64,000 nt of DNA from the NCBI GenBank assembly GCA_900468625.1, contig UBUL01000018.1:362955-426954 (forward strand). Direction: 5' to 3'. A program made the position numbers and the translations under genes. The notes under the pieces were generated by a model, which made no database searches, had not been told where the DNA came from, and was given only the letters and a program-made list of their open reading frames with translations. This DNA comes from Hyphomicrobiales bacterium. Its GTDB lineage: Bacteria; Pseudomonadota; Alphaproteobacteria; Rhizobiales; Rhizobiaceae. Position 1 is the stretch's first letter. Every line of letters starts with the position of its first letter. Below, in pieces: positions 36,046 to 45,500 of this stretch.

Positions 36046-37245
36046 TTAATGCTTGGCATCCCCGATACCATCCGCGTAGCGCGCAAGCGACGACAAGGCG
36101 AGCACGACGAGCAGCAGCGCCGGCAGCGCCATCAGCACCGGCGAGAAGCCGACATGCTCGGCGGCAAAGCCGATCGCCGACGGCGCCACCAGCATGCCGG
36201 AATAGCCGAGCGTCGTGACCACCGAAATGCCGATGCCCGGCTGCAGGCCGGGAATATTGCCGGCCGCGGAAAAGGCGATCGGCACCATGTTGGAAATGCC
36301 GATGCCGCAGAGCGCAAAGCCGAGAATGGCAACCTCGGCGTTTGGCGCAAGTGCGGCAGTCAGCATGCCGACGATGGCGAAGATGGTGCAGACGCGCAGC
36401 GTACGCACGGCGCCGAGCCAGTCGCGGACGAAATCGCCGGCGAAGCGCATGGTCGCCATGGTGGCGGAAAAGGCGGCAAAGCCGAAGCCGGAGAGCGCCA
36501 CCGACGCGCCCTTTTCCTGGCCGAGATAGAGCGCGCTCCAGTCGAGCACGGCGCCTTCCGGCACCATGCAGAACAGCGCGACGATGCCGAGCAGCCAGGG
36601 CAGCGGGATCATCGGCAGCTTTGCCTTCGGCTTGGCCTCGTCAGGATGCGGCTGATCGCCGAAAACCATCGGCCAGGCGACGACCAGGAACAGCACGGCA
36701 ATAGCAGTCGAAGCCTCCGCATGGCCGAGAACACCCCAGCGCGAAATCAGCAGCCCGCCGATCGCCGAACCCAAAAGGCCGCCGAGGCTCCAGAAGGCAT
36801 GGCAGGAGGACATGATCGCCCGGCGCATGGATTTTTCGACTGAAACAGCATTGGCATTCATCGCCACATCCATGGCGCCGATGAAACCGCCGAAGAGAAA
36901 GAGCGCGATGGCCGCCGTCCAGATATCAGGCGCCAGCGTCAGCGCCAGAATCATCGGCAGCAGCAGCACCGCAAAGGCACGCACGACGACGCGCGAGCCG
37001 CGCACGGCGATCTGCGCGCCGGCGAGCGGCATCATGACGAGCGAGCCAACGCCGAAGACGAGGATCATCAGCCCGAGCTCGAATTTGGTGAGTTGCAGCC
37101 GTTCGGCGAATTCGGGAATTTTCGGCGCCCAGCAGCCGACCATGAAGCCGTTCAGCAGGAACATCAGCGAAACGGCGGCGCGCGATTTCGTGAAAAATCC
37201 GCTTCGACGGGCCTCAAGACCCTCTAATCTCGTTCCATTGTCCAT
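36046..37245 (-). CDS. MFS transporter (YbjJ-like)
   Basis: A 399-residue protein with 12 predicted hydrophobic helices. The N-terminal half carries FLLNGFMVGCWAPKIPEFAERLQL, typical of the YbjJ/fucose-permease-like MFS group. The residues GFIGAMDVAMNANAVSVEK near 134 mark helix 5. The Shine-Dalgarno GGAG lies about seven bases before ATG 37245. Transport substrate is unknown. Sugars or drugs are both possible. Confidence 0.85.
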   Translation of the reverse strand: MDNGTRLEGLEARRSGFFTKSRAAVSLMFLLNGFMVGCWAPKIPEFAERLQLTKFELGLMILVFGVGSLVMMPLAGAQIAVRGSRVVVRAFAVLLLPMILALTLAPDIWTAAIALFLFGGFIGAMDVAMNANAVSVEKSMRRAIMSSCHAFWSLGGLLGSAIGGLLISRWGVLGHAEASTAIAVLFLVVAWPMVFGDQPHPDEAKPKAKLPMIPLPWLLGIVALFCMVPEGAVLDWSALYLGQEKGASVALSGFGFAAFSATMATMRFAGDFVRDWLGAVRTLRVCTIFAIVGMLTAALAPNAEVAILGFALCGIGISNMVPIAFSAAGNIPGLQPGIGISVVTTLGYSGMLVAPSAIGFAAEHVGFSPVLMALPALLLVVLALSSLARYADGIGDAKH

Positions 37246-37413
37246 GAAAACTCCTCCAGATCGGCATCGCAGTCTATTTAAATCGATTGAAATCTCAACG
37301 ATCGAAAGAGCCTGAGACAGTCACATTTCGTCTCCGTCTGTTAAAGCGGAGAGGATGACGCCACAACCCCGAATAAATAACGCCTGACGGCGTCACCCTG
37401 ACCAAAACTTCTA

Positions 37414-37442
37414 TTGACGGCGTAAAATTAGGCTCCTATCGC
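37414..37442 (+). promoter_or_regulatory. Probable sigma-70 promoter of the DMT transporter gene
   Basis: TTGACG at 37414-37419 and TATCGC at 37437-37442 have a 17-base spacer. The word TGACGGCGT occurs both over the -35 and 30 bases upstream, and an ACGCC/GGCGT dyad lies at 37380-37393, so a regulator may bind there. Confidence 0.4.
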
Positions 37443-37501
37443 TTCAAGTCTGAAAGATTCTTCGGCCGGCCCCAAGTTGGGTCATCCTCTGGTGCATCCC
37501 C

Positions 37502-38371
37502 GTGAAAAACTCCATCGGCTATGGCATCCTGCTTACGGTGTTTGCCTACATGCTGTTCACCGCACACGATTCGGCTGTGAAGCTGCTCGTCGCCTCCATC
37601 CCTGTCTGGCAGGTCCTGTTCATCCGAAGCTGCACCATCCTTGCCGGATGCTTCGTCTTCGAAGGCCCCTCGCTCGTCCGGAAGGTAGCACGCTCGCCGA
37701 TCATCAAGCCGATGATCCTGCGCAGCGTCATCATCCTGATCGCCTGGATTTCCTATTATTCGGCCGCCTCCTACCTGCAGCTCGCCGAGGTGACGACGCT
37801 CTATTACGCCGCACCGATCGTCGGCACGATCCTCGCGACCATCGTGCTGCGCGAAAAGGTCACCGTCGCCCGCTGGATGGCGGTCGGCGTCGGCTTCTGC
37901 GGCGTGGTGATCGCCTCCAATCCCGTGGGGCTCTCGATTTCCTGGCCGGTCTATCTGGCGCTGCAGGCCGCCGTCCTCTGGGCATGTGGCATGGTGCTCC
38001 TGCGCAAAACCGCGCTGCACGAGAAGAGCCATATCCAGATGGCCGTTTCCAACATCCTGTTCATCATCCTGACCGCCGGCATGGCGATCGCCCACTGGCA
38101 CACGCCGACACCGTTCCAGGTTGTCTTGCTCGCACTGACAGGCATCATCGCCGGCGCCGGCCAGCTCGCTCTCTTCGAAGGCATGCGGCAGGCGCCCGTC
38201 TCCGTGCTTGCGCCGTTCGAATATACCTCGCTCGTCTGGGCTTTCCTGCTCGGCTACCTGATCTGGGGCGACATCCCCGGCGCCAATACATTTATCGGCG
38301 CTATCCTGATCCTGAGCGCCGGGTTCATCATCATTATCAGCGAGCGGATGAAGCGGCGGGCGGCGGCTTGA
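37502..38371 (+). CDS. DMT superfamily (EamA) transporter
   Basis: A 289-residue membrane protein with ten hydrophobic helices arranged as two EamA repeats. The first repeat ends near residue 135 (VGVGFCGVVIASNP) and the second near 280 (LILSAGFIIIIS). It starts with GTG at 37502. The conserved second-repeat segment APFEYTSLVWAFLLGYLIWGD is clear. Relatives export metabolites or act as S-adenosylmethionine or riboflavin carriers, and nothing in the neighbourhood fixes the substrate. Confidence 0.86.
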   Translation: MKNSIGYGILLTVFAYMLFTAHDSAVKLLVASIPVWQVLFIRSCTILAGCFVFEGPSLVRKVARSPIIKPMILRSVIILIAWISYYSAASYLQLAEVTTLYYAAPIVGTILATIVLREKVTVARWMAVGVGFCGVVIASNPVGLSISWPVYLALQAAVLWACGMVLLRKTALHEKSHIQMAVSNILFIILTAGMAIAHWHTPTPFQVVLLALTGIIAGAGQLALFEGMRQAPVSVLAPFEYTSLVWAFLLGYLIWGDIPGANTFIGAILILSAGFIIIISERMKRRAAA

Positions 38372-38650
38372 GGTGATGTCTGCGCTACTATTCAAGATCA
38401 AGTAGCGACCTTCTAAAAATATTTTTCGACTGGCTGGGTCCTCGTAACACGGACAATGAAAGTCTTGACGGTTGCGAGCACGCGCGACAACGAGAGCCAC
38501 GCCACATCCCCCAAAATCGCCACCCCTCCCCCCTTGAGAAAAATATTCGCAATTGCCGCTTTATCTTGCAGTTTTCTACGCTTTCGCGGTGCAAATTTTC
38601 TGCGATGTATGCGACATTGACTAGAACCGCTCCAGAAACGGAAGAAGACG

Positions 38651-39424
38651 ATGAACTGGTTGAAGACTGTTGCCGCTGCCGCCCTCGTGCAGGCCGCTTT
38701 CCTCCTGCCGGCCCATGCCGGCGACAATCTCAAGGCGATCCAGGCCGCCGGCGTGCTGAAGGTCGGTACGGAAGGCACCTATGCGCCCTTCACCTATCAT
38801 GACGAGAGCGGCAAGCTCACCGGCTTCGATGTCGAAATCGCCGAGGCGATCGCTTCCAAGCTCGGCGTCAAGGCGCAGTTCCTGGAAGGCAAGTGGGACG
38901 GCCTGATCGCCGGCCTCGACGCCAACCGCTACGACACCGTGATCAACGAAGTCGGCGTCACCGATGCCCGCAAGAAGAAGTATGATTTCTCCGAGCCCTA
39001 CATCGCCTCCAAGGCCGTGCTGATCGTCAAGGACAGCAACACCGAGATCAAGGGTTTCGCCGATCTCAAGGGCAAGAAGGCGGCGCAGTCGCTGACCAGC
39101 AACTTCGGCAAGCTCGCCACCGAATCCGGCGCCACGCTCGTCGGCACCGACGGCTTCGACCAGTCGATCCAGCTGGTGCTGACCGGCCGCGCCGACGCGA
39201 CCATCAACGACAGCCTCTCCTTCCTCGATTTCAAGAAGCACAAGCCCGACGCGCCGGTGAAGATCGTCGCCCAGGAGGCCAATGCCGATTATTCCGCCGT
39301 CATCATCCGCAAGGGCGAGCCGGAGCTGCAGGCCGCCATCAACAAGGCGCTGGCCGACATCAAGGCCGACGGCACCTATGCCAAGATCTCGCAGAAATAC
39401 TTCGGACAGGACGTTTCGAAGTAA
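38651..39424 (+). CDS. Amino-acid ABC transporter binding protein (cystine-like)
   Basis: The 257-residue periplasmic protein belongs to solute-binding family 3. A signal peptide is cleaved after AHA near residue 23. The ligand-site segments GTYAPFTYHDESGKLTGFDVE near 40-60, DGLIAGLDANRYDTVINEVGVT and the FSEPYIASK strand resemble the FliY/TcyA cystine-binding group. It is the first gene of a three-gene importer. A hairpin between it and the permease probably keeps the binding protein in excess. The substrate assignment is tentative, and other polar amino acids are possible. Confidence 0.85.
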   Translation: MNWLKTVAAAALVQAAFLLPAHAGDNLKAIQAAGVLKVGTEGTYAPFTYHDESGKLTGFDVEIAEAIASKLGVKAQFLEGKWDGLIAGLDANRYDTVINEVGVTDARKKKYDFSEPYIASKAVLIVKDSNTEIKGFADLKGKKAAQSLTSNFGKLATESGATLVGTDGFDQSIQLVLTGRADATINDSLSFLDFKKHKPDAPVKIVAQEANADYSAVIIRKGEPELQAAINKALADIKADGTYAKISQKYFGQDVSK

Positions 39425-39457
39425 GGGAATAGGCAGAAACGTGAAATTGTGAAAAAG

Positions 39458-39485
39458 ATGCGTCCGGGGTCACCTCCGGACGCAT
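39458..39485 (+). terminator. Intercistronic hairpin after the binding-protein gene
   Basis: A 10-bp perfect stem (ATGCGTCCGG with CCGGACGCAT) closes an 8-nt loop and runs into TCTCTTATT. It lies between the binding-protein stop and the permease start, so it can act as a leaky terminator or a 3'-end stabiliser. Confidence 0.65.
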
Positions 39486-39496
39486 TCTCTTATTGA

Positions 39497-40192
39497 TTGA
39501 AAGGCTTCTCCTTGGAGCATTGGCTGCAACTGATGTGGGAGTCACTGGGCACGCTGCTTTGGGCCGGGCTCGTCTTCACCATCCCGCTCACCTTGATCAC
39601 CTTCGTTCTCGGCCTTCTGCTCGGCCTGCTCACCGCCGTCGTCAGGCTGTTTGCCCCGGCGCCGTTCGTGGCCGTTGCCCGCTTCTATGTCTGGGTGATC
39701 CGCGGCACGCCGCTTCTGGTGCAGCTCTTCGTCATCTTCTACGGCCTGCCGAGCCTCGGCATCCTGCTCGATGCCTTTCCGGCTGCCGTGATCGGCTTCA
39801 CGCTCAGCGTCGGCGCCTATACGTCGGAAATCATCCGCGCCGTGATCTCCTCCGTGCCGAAGGGCCAGTGGGAAGCCGCCTATTCGATCGGCATGAGCTG
39901 GCGCCAGGCGATGAGCCGCACCATCCTGCCGCAGGCAGCCCGCGTCGCCGTGCCGCCGCTGTCGAACACCTTCATCTCGCTGGTCAAGGATACGTCGCTT
40001 GCCGCCGCCATCACCGTGCCGGAGCTGTTCCAGGCGGCACAGCGCATCGTCGCGACGACCTATGAGCCGCTGATCCTTTATATCGAGGCGGCGCTGATCT
40101 ATCTCGTGCTCAGCACGGTGCTTTCGACGCTGCAGGGTTCCCTCGAGCGTCGTTTCGCCCGCTATGGCGGCACGCTGGAGGCGCGGACATGA
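39497..40192 (+). CDS. Amino-acid ABC transporter permease
   Basis: A 231-residue inner-membrane protein of the HisM/GlnP type with about five helices. The EAA loop reads GQWEAAYSIGMSWRQAMSRTILPQA near residue 130, and the RGTPLLVQLFVIFYGLP motif near 72 is characteristic of polar amino-acid permeases. No ATG is near the front of the frame. TTG 39497 is used here, and TTG 39512 is an alternative. Its stop overlaps the ATPase start by four bases. Confidence 0.9.
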   Translation: MKGFSLEHWLQLMWESLGTLLWAGLVFTIPLTLITFVLGLLLGLLTAVVRLFAPAPFVAVARFYVWVIRGTPLLVQLFVIFYGLPSLGILLDAFPAAVIGFTLSVGAYTSEIIRAVISSVPKGQWEAAYSIGMSWRQAMSRTILPQAARVAVPPLSNTFISLVKDTSLAAAITVPELFQAAQRIVATTYEPLILYIEAALIYLVLSTVLSTLQGSLERRFARYGGTLEART

Positions 40193-40950
40193 TCGAGCTG
40201 TCCCATATCGAAAAACGCTTCGGCGACAACGTCATCCTCAAGGACATCGGCCTGATGATCCCGGAAGGCACGGTGACGGCGCTTGTAGGCCCCTCCGGCG
40301 GCGGCAAGAGCACGCTGTTGCGCTGCATCAACCTGCTCGAAATCCCGACAGCCGGAACGATCCGCATCGGCGAGGAGACGGCCACCTTTCAGCCGGGCAA
40401 GAAGCCGTCCTGGCAGGACATCCAGAAGATCCGCCGGCAGACGGGCATGGTCTTCCAGAATTTCCAGCTCTTTCCGCACCGCACCGCCATCGAGAACGTC
40501 ATGGAAGGCCTGACGACCGTACTGCGCTGGCCGGAAGACAGGGCGCGCAACCGCGCGGTCGAGCTTTTGACCAAGGTCGGCATGGCGCACAAGATGGATG
40601 CCTGGCCCTCGACGCTCTCGGGCGGGCAGCAGCAGCGCGTCGCCATCGCCCGGGCGCTAGCCCCTACGCCGCGCGTGCTGCTCTGCGACGAGCCGACCTC
40701 CGCACTCGATCCGGAGCTGGCGGCCGAAGTGGTCGATGTGCTCGGCAAGCTTGCCAATGAAGGCACCACCATGGTCATGGCGACGCACGACCTGCGCCTT
40801 GCCTCGAAGATCGCCAACAATGTCGTTTTCCTGGAAGCGGGCATCATCGTCGAGACCGGCTCCTCACGCAGCATCTTCGCCAATCCCTCGCAGGAGCGGA
40901 CGAAGCAGTTCATCTCGACGCTGAATTCCGGGCTCAGCTACGACATCTGA
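40189..40950 (+). CDS. Amino-acid ABC transporter ATPase
   Basis: A 253-residue ATP-binding subunit of the polar amino-acid uptake family. Walker A is GPSGGGKST near residue 32, the Q-loop is GMVFQNFQLFPH near 86, the signature LSGGQQQRVAIARAL is near 143 and Walker B LLCDEPTSALDPE is near 164. Translationally coupled to the permease through ATGA. Together with the binding protein it forms a complete importer. Confidence 0.93.
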   Translation: MIELSHIEKRFGDNVILKDIGLMIPEGTVTALVGPSGGGKSTLLRCINLLEIPTAGTIRIGEETATFQPGKKPSWQDIQKIRRQTGMVFQNFQLFPHRTAIENVMEGLTTVLRWPEDRARNRAVELLTKVGMAHKMDAWPSTLSGGQQQRVAIARALAPTPRVLLCDEPTSALDPELAAEVVDVLGKLANEGTTMVMATHDLRLASKIANNVVFLEAGIIVETGSSRSIFANPSQERTKQFISTLNSGLSYDI

Positions 40951-40981
40951 GAGGAACGCCGGTTTGTCGACGGGTCGCGCA

Positions 40982-41010
40982 TTGACGCTGTGCGGCCTTC
41001 CGTTTAGCTC
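40982..41010 (+). promoter_or_regulatory. Probable promoter of the structured leader
   Basis: TTGACG at 40982-40987 and TAGCTC at 41005-41010 have a 17-base spacer. A start near 41017 would place the folded leader RNA and its terminator in the transcript. Confidence 0.4.
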
Positions 41011-41052
41011 TGACGTCATGAACACGGCACGCGTTCTCGTAGTGGTAGGAAG

Positions 41053-41129
41053 GCGCATGGGCAGGATGGCGTAGCCATCCGGCGAAAGCACCCATGCGCG
41101 GTAAGCAGGCTCCTGACGGGGCCTTTTTT
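41053..41129 (+). ncRNA. Structured leader with intrinsic terminator
   Basis: GCGCATGGG at 41053-41061 pairs perfectly with CCCATGCGC at 41091-41099. Inside lies a 7-bp hairpin (GGATGGC with GCCATCC, 3-nt loop) and a GC-GAAA-GC element. Nine bases later GGCTCC and GGGGCC form a hairpin followed by six T residues (41124-41129). The MFS start at 41199 is 70 bases downstream. It could be a riboswitch-like attenuator or an independent small RNA. It matches none of the classes I can recall. Confidence 0.55.
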
Positions 41130-41198
41130 ATTGCCCTGAATCCAGGCTGCGCCCCGTCAGATCTCCCTCGATTTCTCATCCGCACGACGGACAAGGCC

Positions 41199-42455
41199 AT
41201 GACGCGCACCGAAAACCGTATCGAGCATCCAGCCCCGCAAGCAACCGAAGACCCGACCCTCGCATCAGCCGCCGCGCCGCCACGGCTGACGACCCTCATC
41301 CTGCTCTCGGCGATTGCCGTACTGCCCGTGAACATGATCCTCCCTTCGCTGCCGAAGATCGCAGCGGCATTCCACGCCGATTTCGCCCTTATGAACCTCT
41401 CGGTTGCCGGCTTTTCCATTGTCACCGCGTCCCTTGAAGCCATCGGCGGCGCGATATCGGACCGGTTCGGCCGCCGGCCTGTCGTCTTGATAGCGCTCTC
41501 GATCTTCATCGCCGCCTCGATCGGCTGCGTACTCGCGCCGAATATCGGCATCTTCCTGCTATGCCGTATGATGCAGGCCTGCATAGGTCCCTGCTATTCC
41601 GTCGCCCTCGTCATCATCAAGGAAACATCCGACGAGCGCCAGACCGCGAGCAAGTTCGGCTATCTCGCCATGGGTTGGGCGCTGGCGCCCATGGTCGGGC
41701 CGCTCTTCGGCGGATCGCTGGACGAGCTTTTCGGCTGGCAGGCAAGCTTCATCGTCCTCGCGATCCTCGGCATTGCCGCCCTCCTCCTCGCCATACGTGA
41801 GTTGAAAGGATCGAGGGCGCCTTCCCCGGATGCGCGCAGGAACTATCTCGCCTCCTATGGGCTGCTTCTGCGGTCGGCTCGATTCTGGGCCTACACGCTC
41901 TGCATGGCCTGCTCGATGGGTGTGCTTTACATCTTTCTCGGCGGAGCACCGCTCACGATAGGCGATGCGCTCGGCGGATCGAGCGCCAGGCTCGGCTTCT
42001 ACATGGGCCTGGTTCCCGCCGGCTTCATTCTCGGCAGCTATCTGGCCGGTCGCTACGCGGCAAAAATCCCGCTCGGCACGATCCTCGTCGTTGCGCGGCT
42101 TCTAACCTGCATCGGCCTGTCGATCGGTTTCGCTTTGTCGCTATCGGGCGCGGCACATGTCTGGGCGCTCTTCGGTCCCTGCATCTTCATCGGCATCGGC
42201 AACGGCCTTACCATGCCGGCTGCCAATAGCGGCGCCATGTCGGTCAGATCGGACATGGTCGGAACGGCAGCCGGATTGGCCGCCGCCATGAGGATATCGG
42301 GCGGCGCGCTGATCGGCTCGGTCGGCGGGCTGTTCATCGCGCAATCGTCAACGATCCATACGCTTTTCGCCCTGATGCTGGCATCCGCACTGCTCGCGCT
42401 GCTGGCTGCATTTTGGGCGGCCATCCTCGATCGGCAGGCTCGCAAACCAAGTTGA
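41199..42455 (+). CDS. MFS multidrug exporter, Bcr/CflA (DHA1) type
   Basis: The 418-residue membrane protein has 12 hydrophobic helices. Motif A is seen as GAISDRFGRRPVVL near residue 86. The Bcr/CflA-type opening LPVNMILPSLPKIAAAFHAD is near 44, and MVGPLFGGSLDELFGW near 164 marks motif C. ATG 41199 is taken as start. The frame is open upstream to 41094, but that part overlaps the terminator of the leader RNA and has no transporter character. Drug or small-molecule export is the family role. Confidence 0.85.
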   Translation: MTRTENRIEHPAPQATEDPTLASAAAPPRLTTLILLSAIAVLPVNMILPSLPKIAAAFHADFALMNLSVAGFSIVTASLEAIGGAISDRFGRRPVVLIALSIFIAASIGCVLAPNIGIFLLCRMMQACIGPCYSVALVIIKETSDERQTASKFGYLAMGWALAPMVGPLFGGSLDELFGWQASFIVLAILGIAALLLAIRELKGSRAPSPDARRNYLASYGLLLRSARFWAYTLCMACSMGVLYIFLGGAPLTIGDALGGSSARLGFYMGLVPAGFILGSYLAGRYAAKIPLGTILVVARLLTCIGLSIGFALSLSGAAHVWALFGPCIFIGIGNGLTMPAANSGAMSVRSDMVGTAAGLAAAMRISGGALIGSVGGLFIAQSSTIHTLFALMLASALLALLAAFWAAILDRQARKPS

Positions 42456-42465
42456 AAGCGTCGAT

Positions 42466-42502
42466 GCCGCAAAGCCCGACTGCAAAAGTCAGGCTTTGCG
42501 GC
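42466..42502. terminator. Long hairpin between convergent MFS and pyc genes
   Basis: An 11-bp perfect stem (GCCGCAAAGCC with GGCTTTGCGGC) continues into an inner GACT/AGTC stem around a short loop. No T-run follows on either strand. It sits in the 101-bp gap between the two stops and may end both transcripts. Confidence 0.5.
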
Positions 42503-42556
42503 AGAAGACGGTCACCATCTCAGTCGAGGACCGGCTTCATAAGCCCAGCTTGCCGC

Positions 42557-45500
42557 TCAGGCGCCATAGACGACGAGCAGATCCTTGGCGTCGATCTGGT
42601 CGCCGGCGCGCACCAGCACCTCGGAGATCGTGCCGTCCTTCTCGGCATGCAGCGCCGTCTCCATCTTCATGGCCTCGATGGACAGCAGCACGTCGCCGGC
42701 CTTGACCGTCTGGCCGGGCGAAACGAAGACCGTGGAGATGACGCCCGGCATCGGCGCGCCGACATGGGCGGCATTGCCGGTTTCGACCTTGCGGCGCACC
42801 GCGCTGCCGGAAGCGCCGTGGGCGCGATCCGGCACCTTGATGCGGCGCGGCTGACCGTTGAGTTCGAAGAACACCGTTACCATGCCCTTCTCGTCGGTCG
42901 CCGTCATCGCCTGGTTGACGATAACAAGCGTCTTGCCCTTCTCGATCTCGGCAAAGAGCTCGTCGCCCTCCTTGAGACCGTAGAAATAGGCGGGCGTCGG
43001 CAGCACCGAGACCGGGCCGTACGTATCGGCCGCCAGCGCATAGTCGGTGAAGACCTTCGGATACATCAGGTAGGAGGCGAATTCGAAATCGTCGACCTTG
43101 CGCTCCAGCTTGGTCTCGATGACCTTGCGCTCGGCATCGAGATCGGCGTCGGTGAGCAGCGAGCCGGGACGGACGGTATAAGGCTTATCGCCCTTCAGCG
43201 CCTTCTTCTGCAGCGCTTGCGGCCATCCGGACGGCGGCTGGCCGAGATCGCCCTTCAGCATGGAGACGACCGAATCCGGAAAGGCGATATCCTTGGCCGG
43301 GTTCTCGACATCGGCAACCGTCAGATCCTGGCTCACCATCATCAGCGCCATGTCGCCGACGACCTTGGAAGACGGCGTCACCTTGACGATATCGCCGAAC
43401 ATCTGGTTGGCGTCGGCATAGGCCTGCGCCACCTGGTGCCAGCGGGTCTCAAGACCCAGCGAACGGGCCTGTTCCTTGAGATTGGTGAACTGCCCACCGG
43501 GCATTTCGTGCAGATAGACTTCCGAAGCCGGCCCCTTGAGGTCGCTTTCGAAGGCCGCATATTGATGGCGAACGGCTTCCCAATAGAAGGAGATGCGGCG
43601 GATCCATTCCGGATCGAGACCGGGATCGCGCTCGGACCCCTTCAGTGCCTCGACGATCGAGCCGAGGCAGGGCTGCGAGGTATTACCCGAGAGCGCATCC
43701 ATCGCCGCGTCCACGGCATCGACGCCGGCCTCCACGGCGGCAAGCACGGTCGCGGCCGCAATGCCCGAGGTATCGTGCGTGTGGAAGTGGATCGGCAAGC
43801 CGGTCGCCTCGCGCAGCGCCTTGAACAGAACCTTGGCCGCAGCCGGCTTCAGAAGGCCGGCCATGTCCTTCAGCGCAATGATATGGGCGCCGGCCTTTTC
43901 GAGCTCGACGGCGAGATTGGTATAATACTTCAGATCGTATTTCGGGCGGGCTGAGTTGAGGATATCGCCCGTGTAGCAGATCGCCGCCTCGCAGAGCTTG
44001 TTCTCCTCGGCGACCGCATCCATCGACACGCGCATGTTCTCGACCCAGTTCAGGCAGTCGAAGACGCGGAAGAGATCGACGCCGCCCTTTGCGGCCTGGC
44101 GCACGAAATATTTGACGACATTGTCGGGATAGTTCGTATAGCCCACACCGTTGGCACCGCGCAGCAGCATCTGCAGCAGCAGGTTCGGCGCGCCCTCGCG
44201 GATCAGCGCCAGACGCTCCCATGGATCTTCCGTCAGGAAGCGCATGGAAACGTCGAAGGTGGCGCCGCCCCAGCATTCCAGCGAAAGGAGCTGCGGCAGG
44301 GCGCGCGCATAGGTGCCGGCGACGCTGGCGATATCATGGGTACGCATGCGGGTGGCGAGCAGCGATTGATGGCCGTCGCGCATCGTCGTGTCGGTCATCA
44401 GCACGCGCTTCTCATTGCGCATCCATTCGGCGAACTTCTGCGGGCCGAGCTGATCCAGCAGTTGCTTGCTGCCGTCCGGAACCTTGCCGTCGATATAGGG
44501 CAAAACCGGTTCGGCCGTCTTCGGCGAGGGCGCCGGCCGGCCGCGGGCCTCCGGATGCCCGTTGACGGTGACATCGGCGAGATAGGTCAGAAGCTTGGTG
44601 GCACGGTCCTGGCGCTTGACCTGCTGGAACAGTTCCGGCGTCGTATCGATGAAGCGCGTCGTGTAGCTGTTGTCGCGGAACTTCGGATGCGTGATGATCG
44701 CTTCGAGGAAGGTCAGGTTCGTTGCGACGCCACGGATACGGAATTCGCGCAGCGCCCGGTCCATGCGGGCGATCGCCTCCTGCGGGTTCGGCGCCCAGGC
44801 CGTCACCTTCACCAGCAGCGGATCGTAGTAGCGGGTGATGATGGCGCCGGTATAGGAGGTGCCGCCATCCAGACGGATGCCGAAGCCGGAGGCCGAGCGA
44901 TAGGCGGTGATACGGCCGTAATCCGGGATGAAGTTATGTTCCGGGTCTTCGGTCGTCACGCGGCACTGCAGGGCATGGCCGTTGAGGCGGATGTCCTCCT
45001 GCTTCGGAACGCCCGATTCCGGCGTACCGATGGCAAAGCCGTCGAGGATATGGATCTGCGCCTTGACGATGTCGATGCCGGTGACGACTTCGGTCACAGT
45101 GTGCTCGACCTGGATGCGCGGATTGACTTCGATGAAGTAGAATTTGCCGGTATCGGCATCCATCAGATATTCGACGGTGCCGGCGCCGACATAGTTGGTT
45201 GCGCCGGCGATCTTCAGCGAATAGGCGGCCAGTTCCTGGCGCTGTGCTTCCGTGAGATAGGGCGCCGGCGCGCGCTCGACGACCTTCTGGTTACGGCGCT
45301 GAACCGAACAGTCGCGCTCGAACAGGTGCACGACATTGCCATGCGTGTCGCCGAGGATTTGGCTTTCGACGTGGCGGGCGCGCTCGACGAGCTTTTCGAG
45401 ATAGACCTCGTCCTTGCCGAAGGCCGCCTTCGCCTCGCGCTTGGCTTCCGTCACTTCCTTGGCGAGATCGGCCTCGGAGCGGATGACGCGCATGCCGCGG

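Noticed and set aside
41053..41129. Fluoride, guanidine or manganese riboswitch
   Set aside because: The conserved loop words of those classes are missing, so the element is left as an unassigned structured leader.
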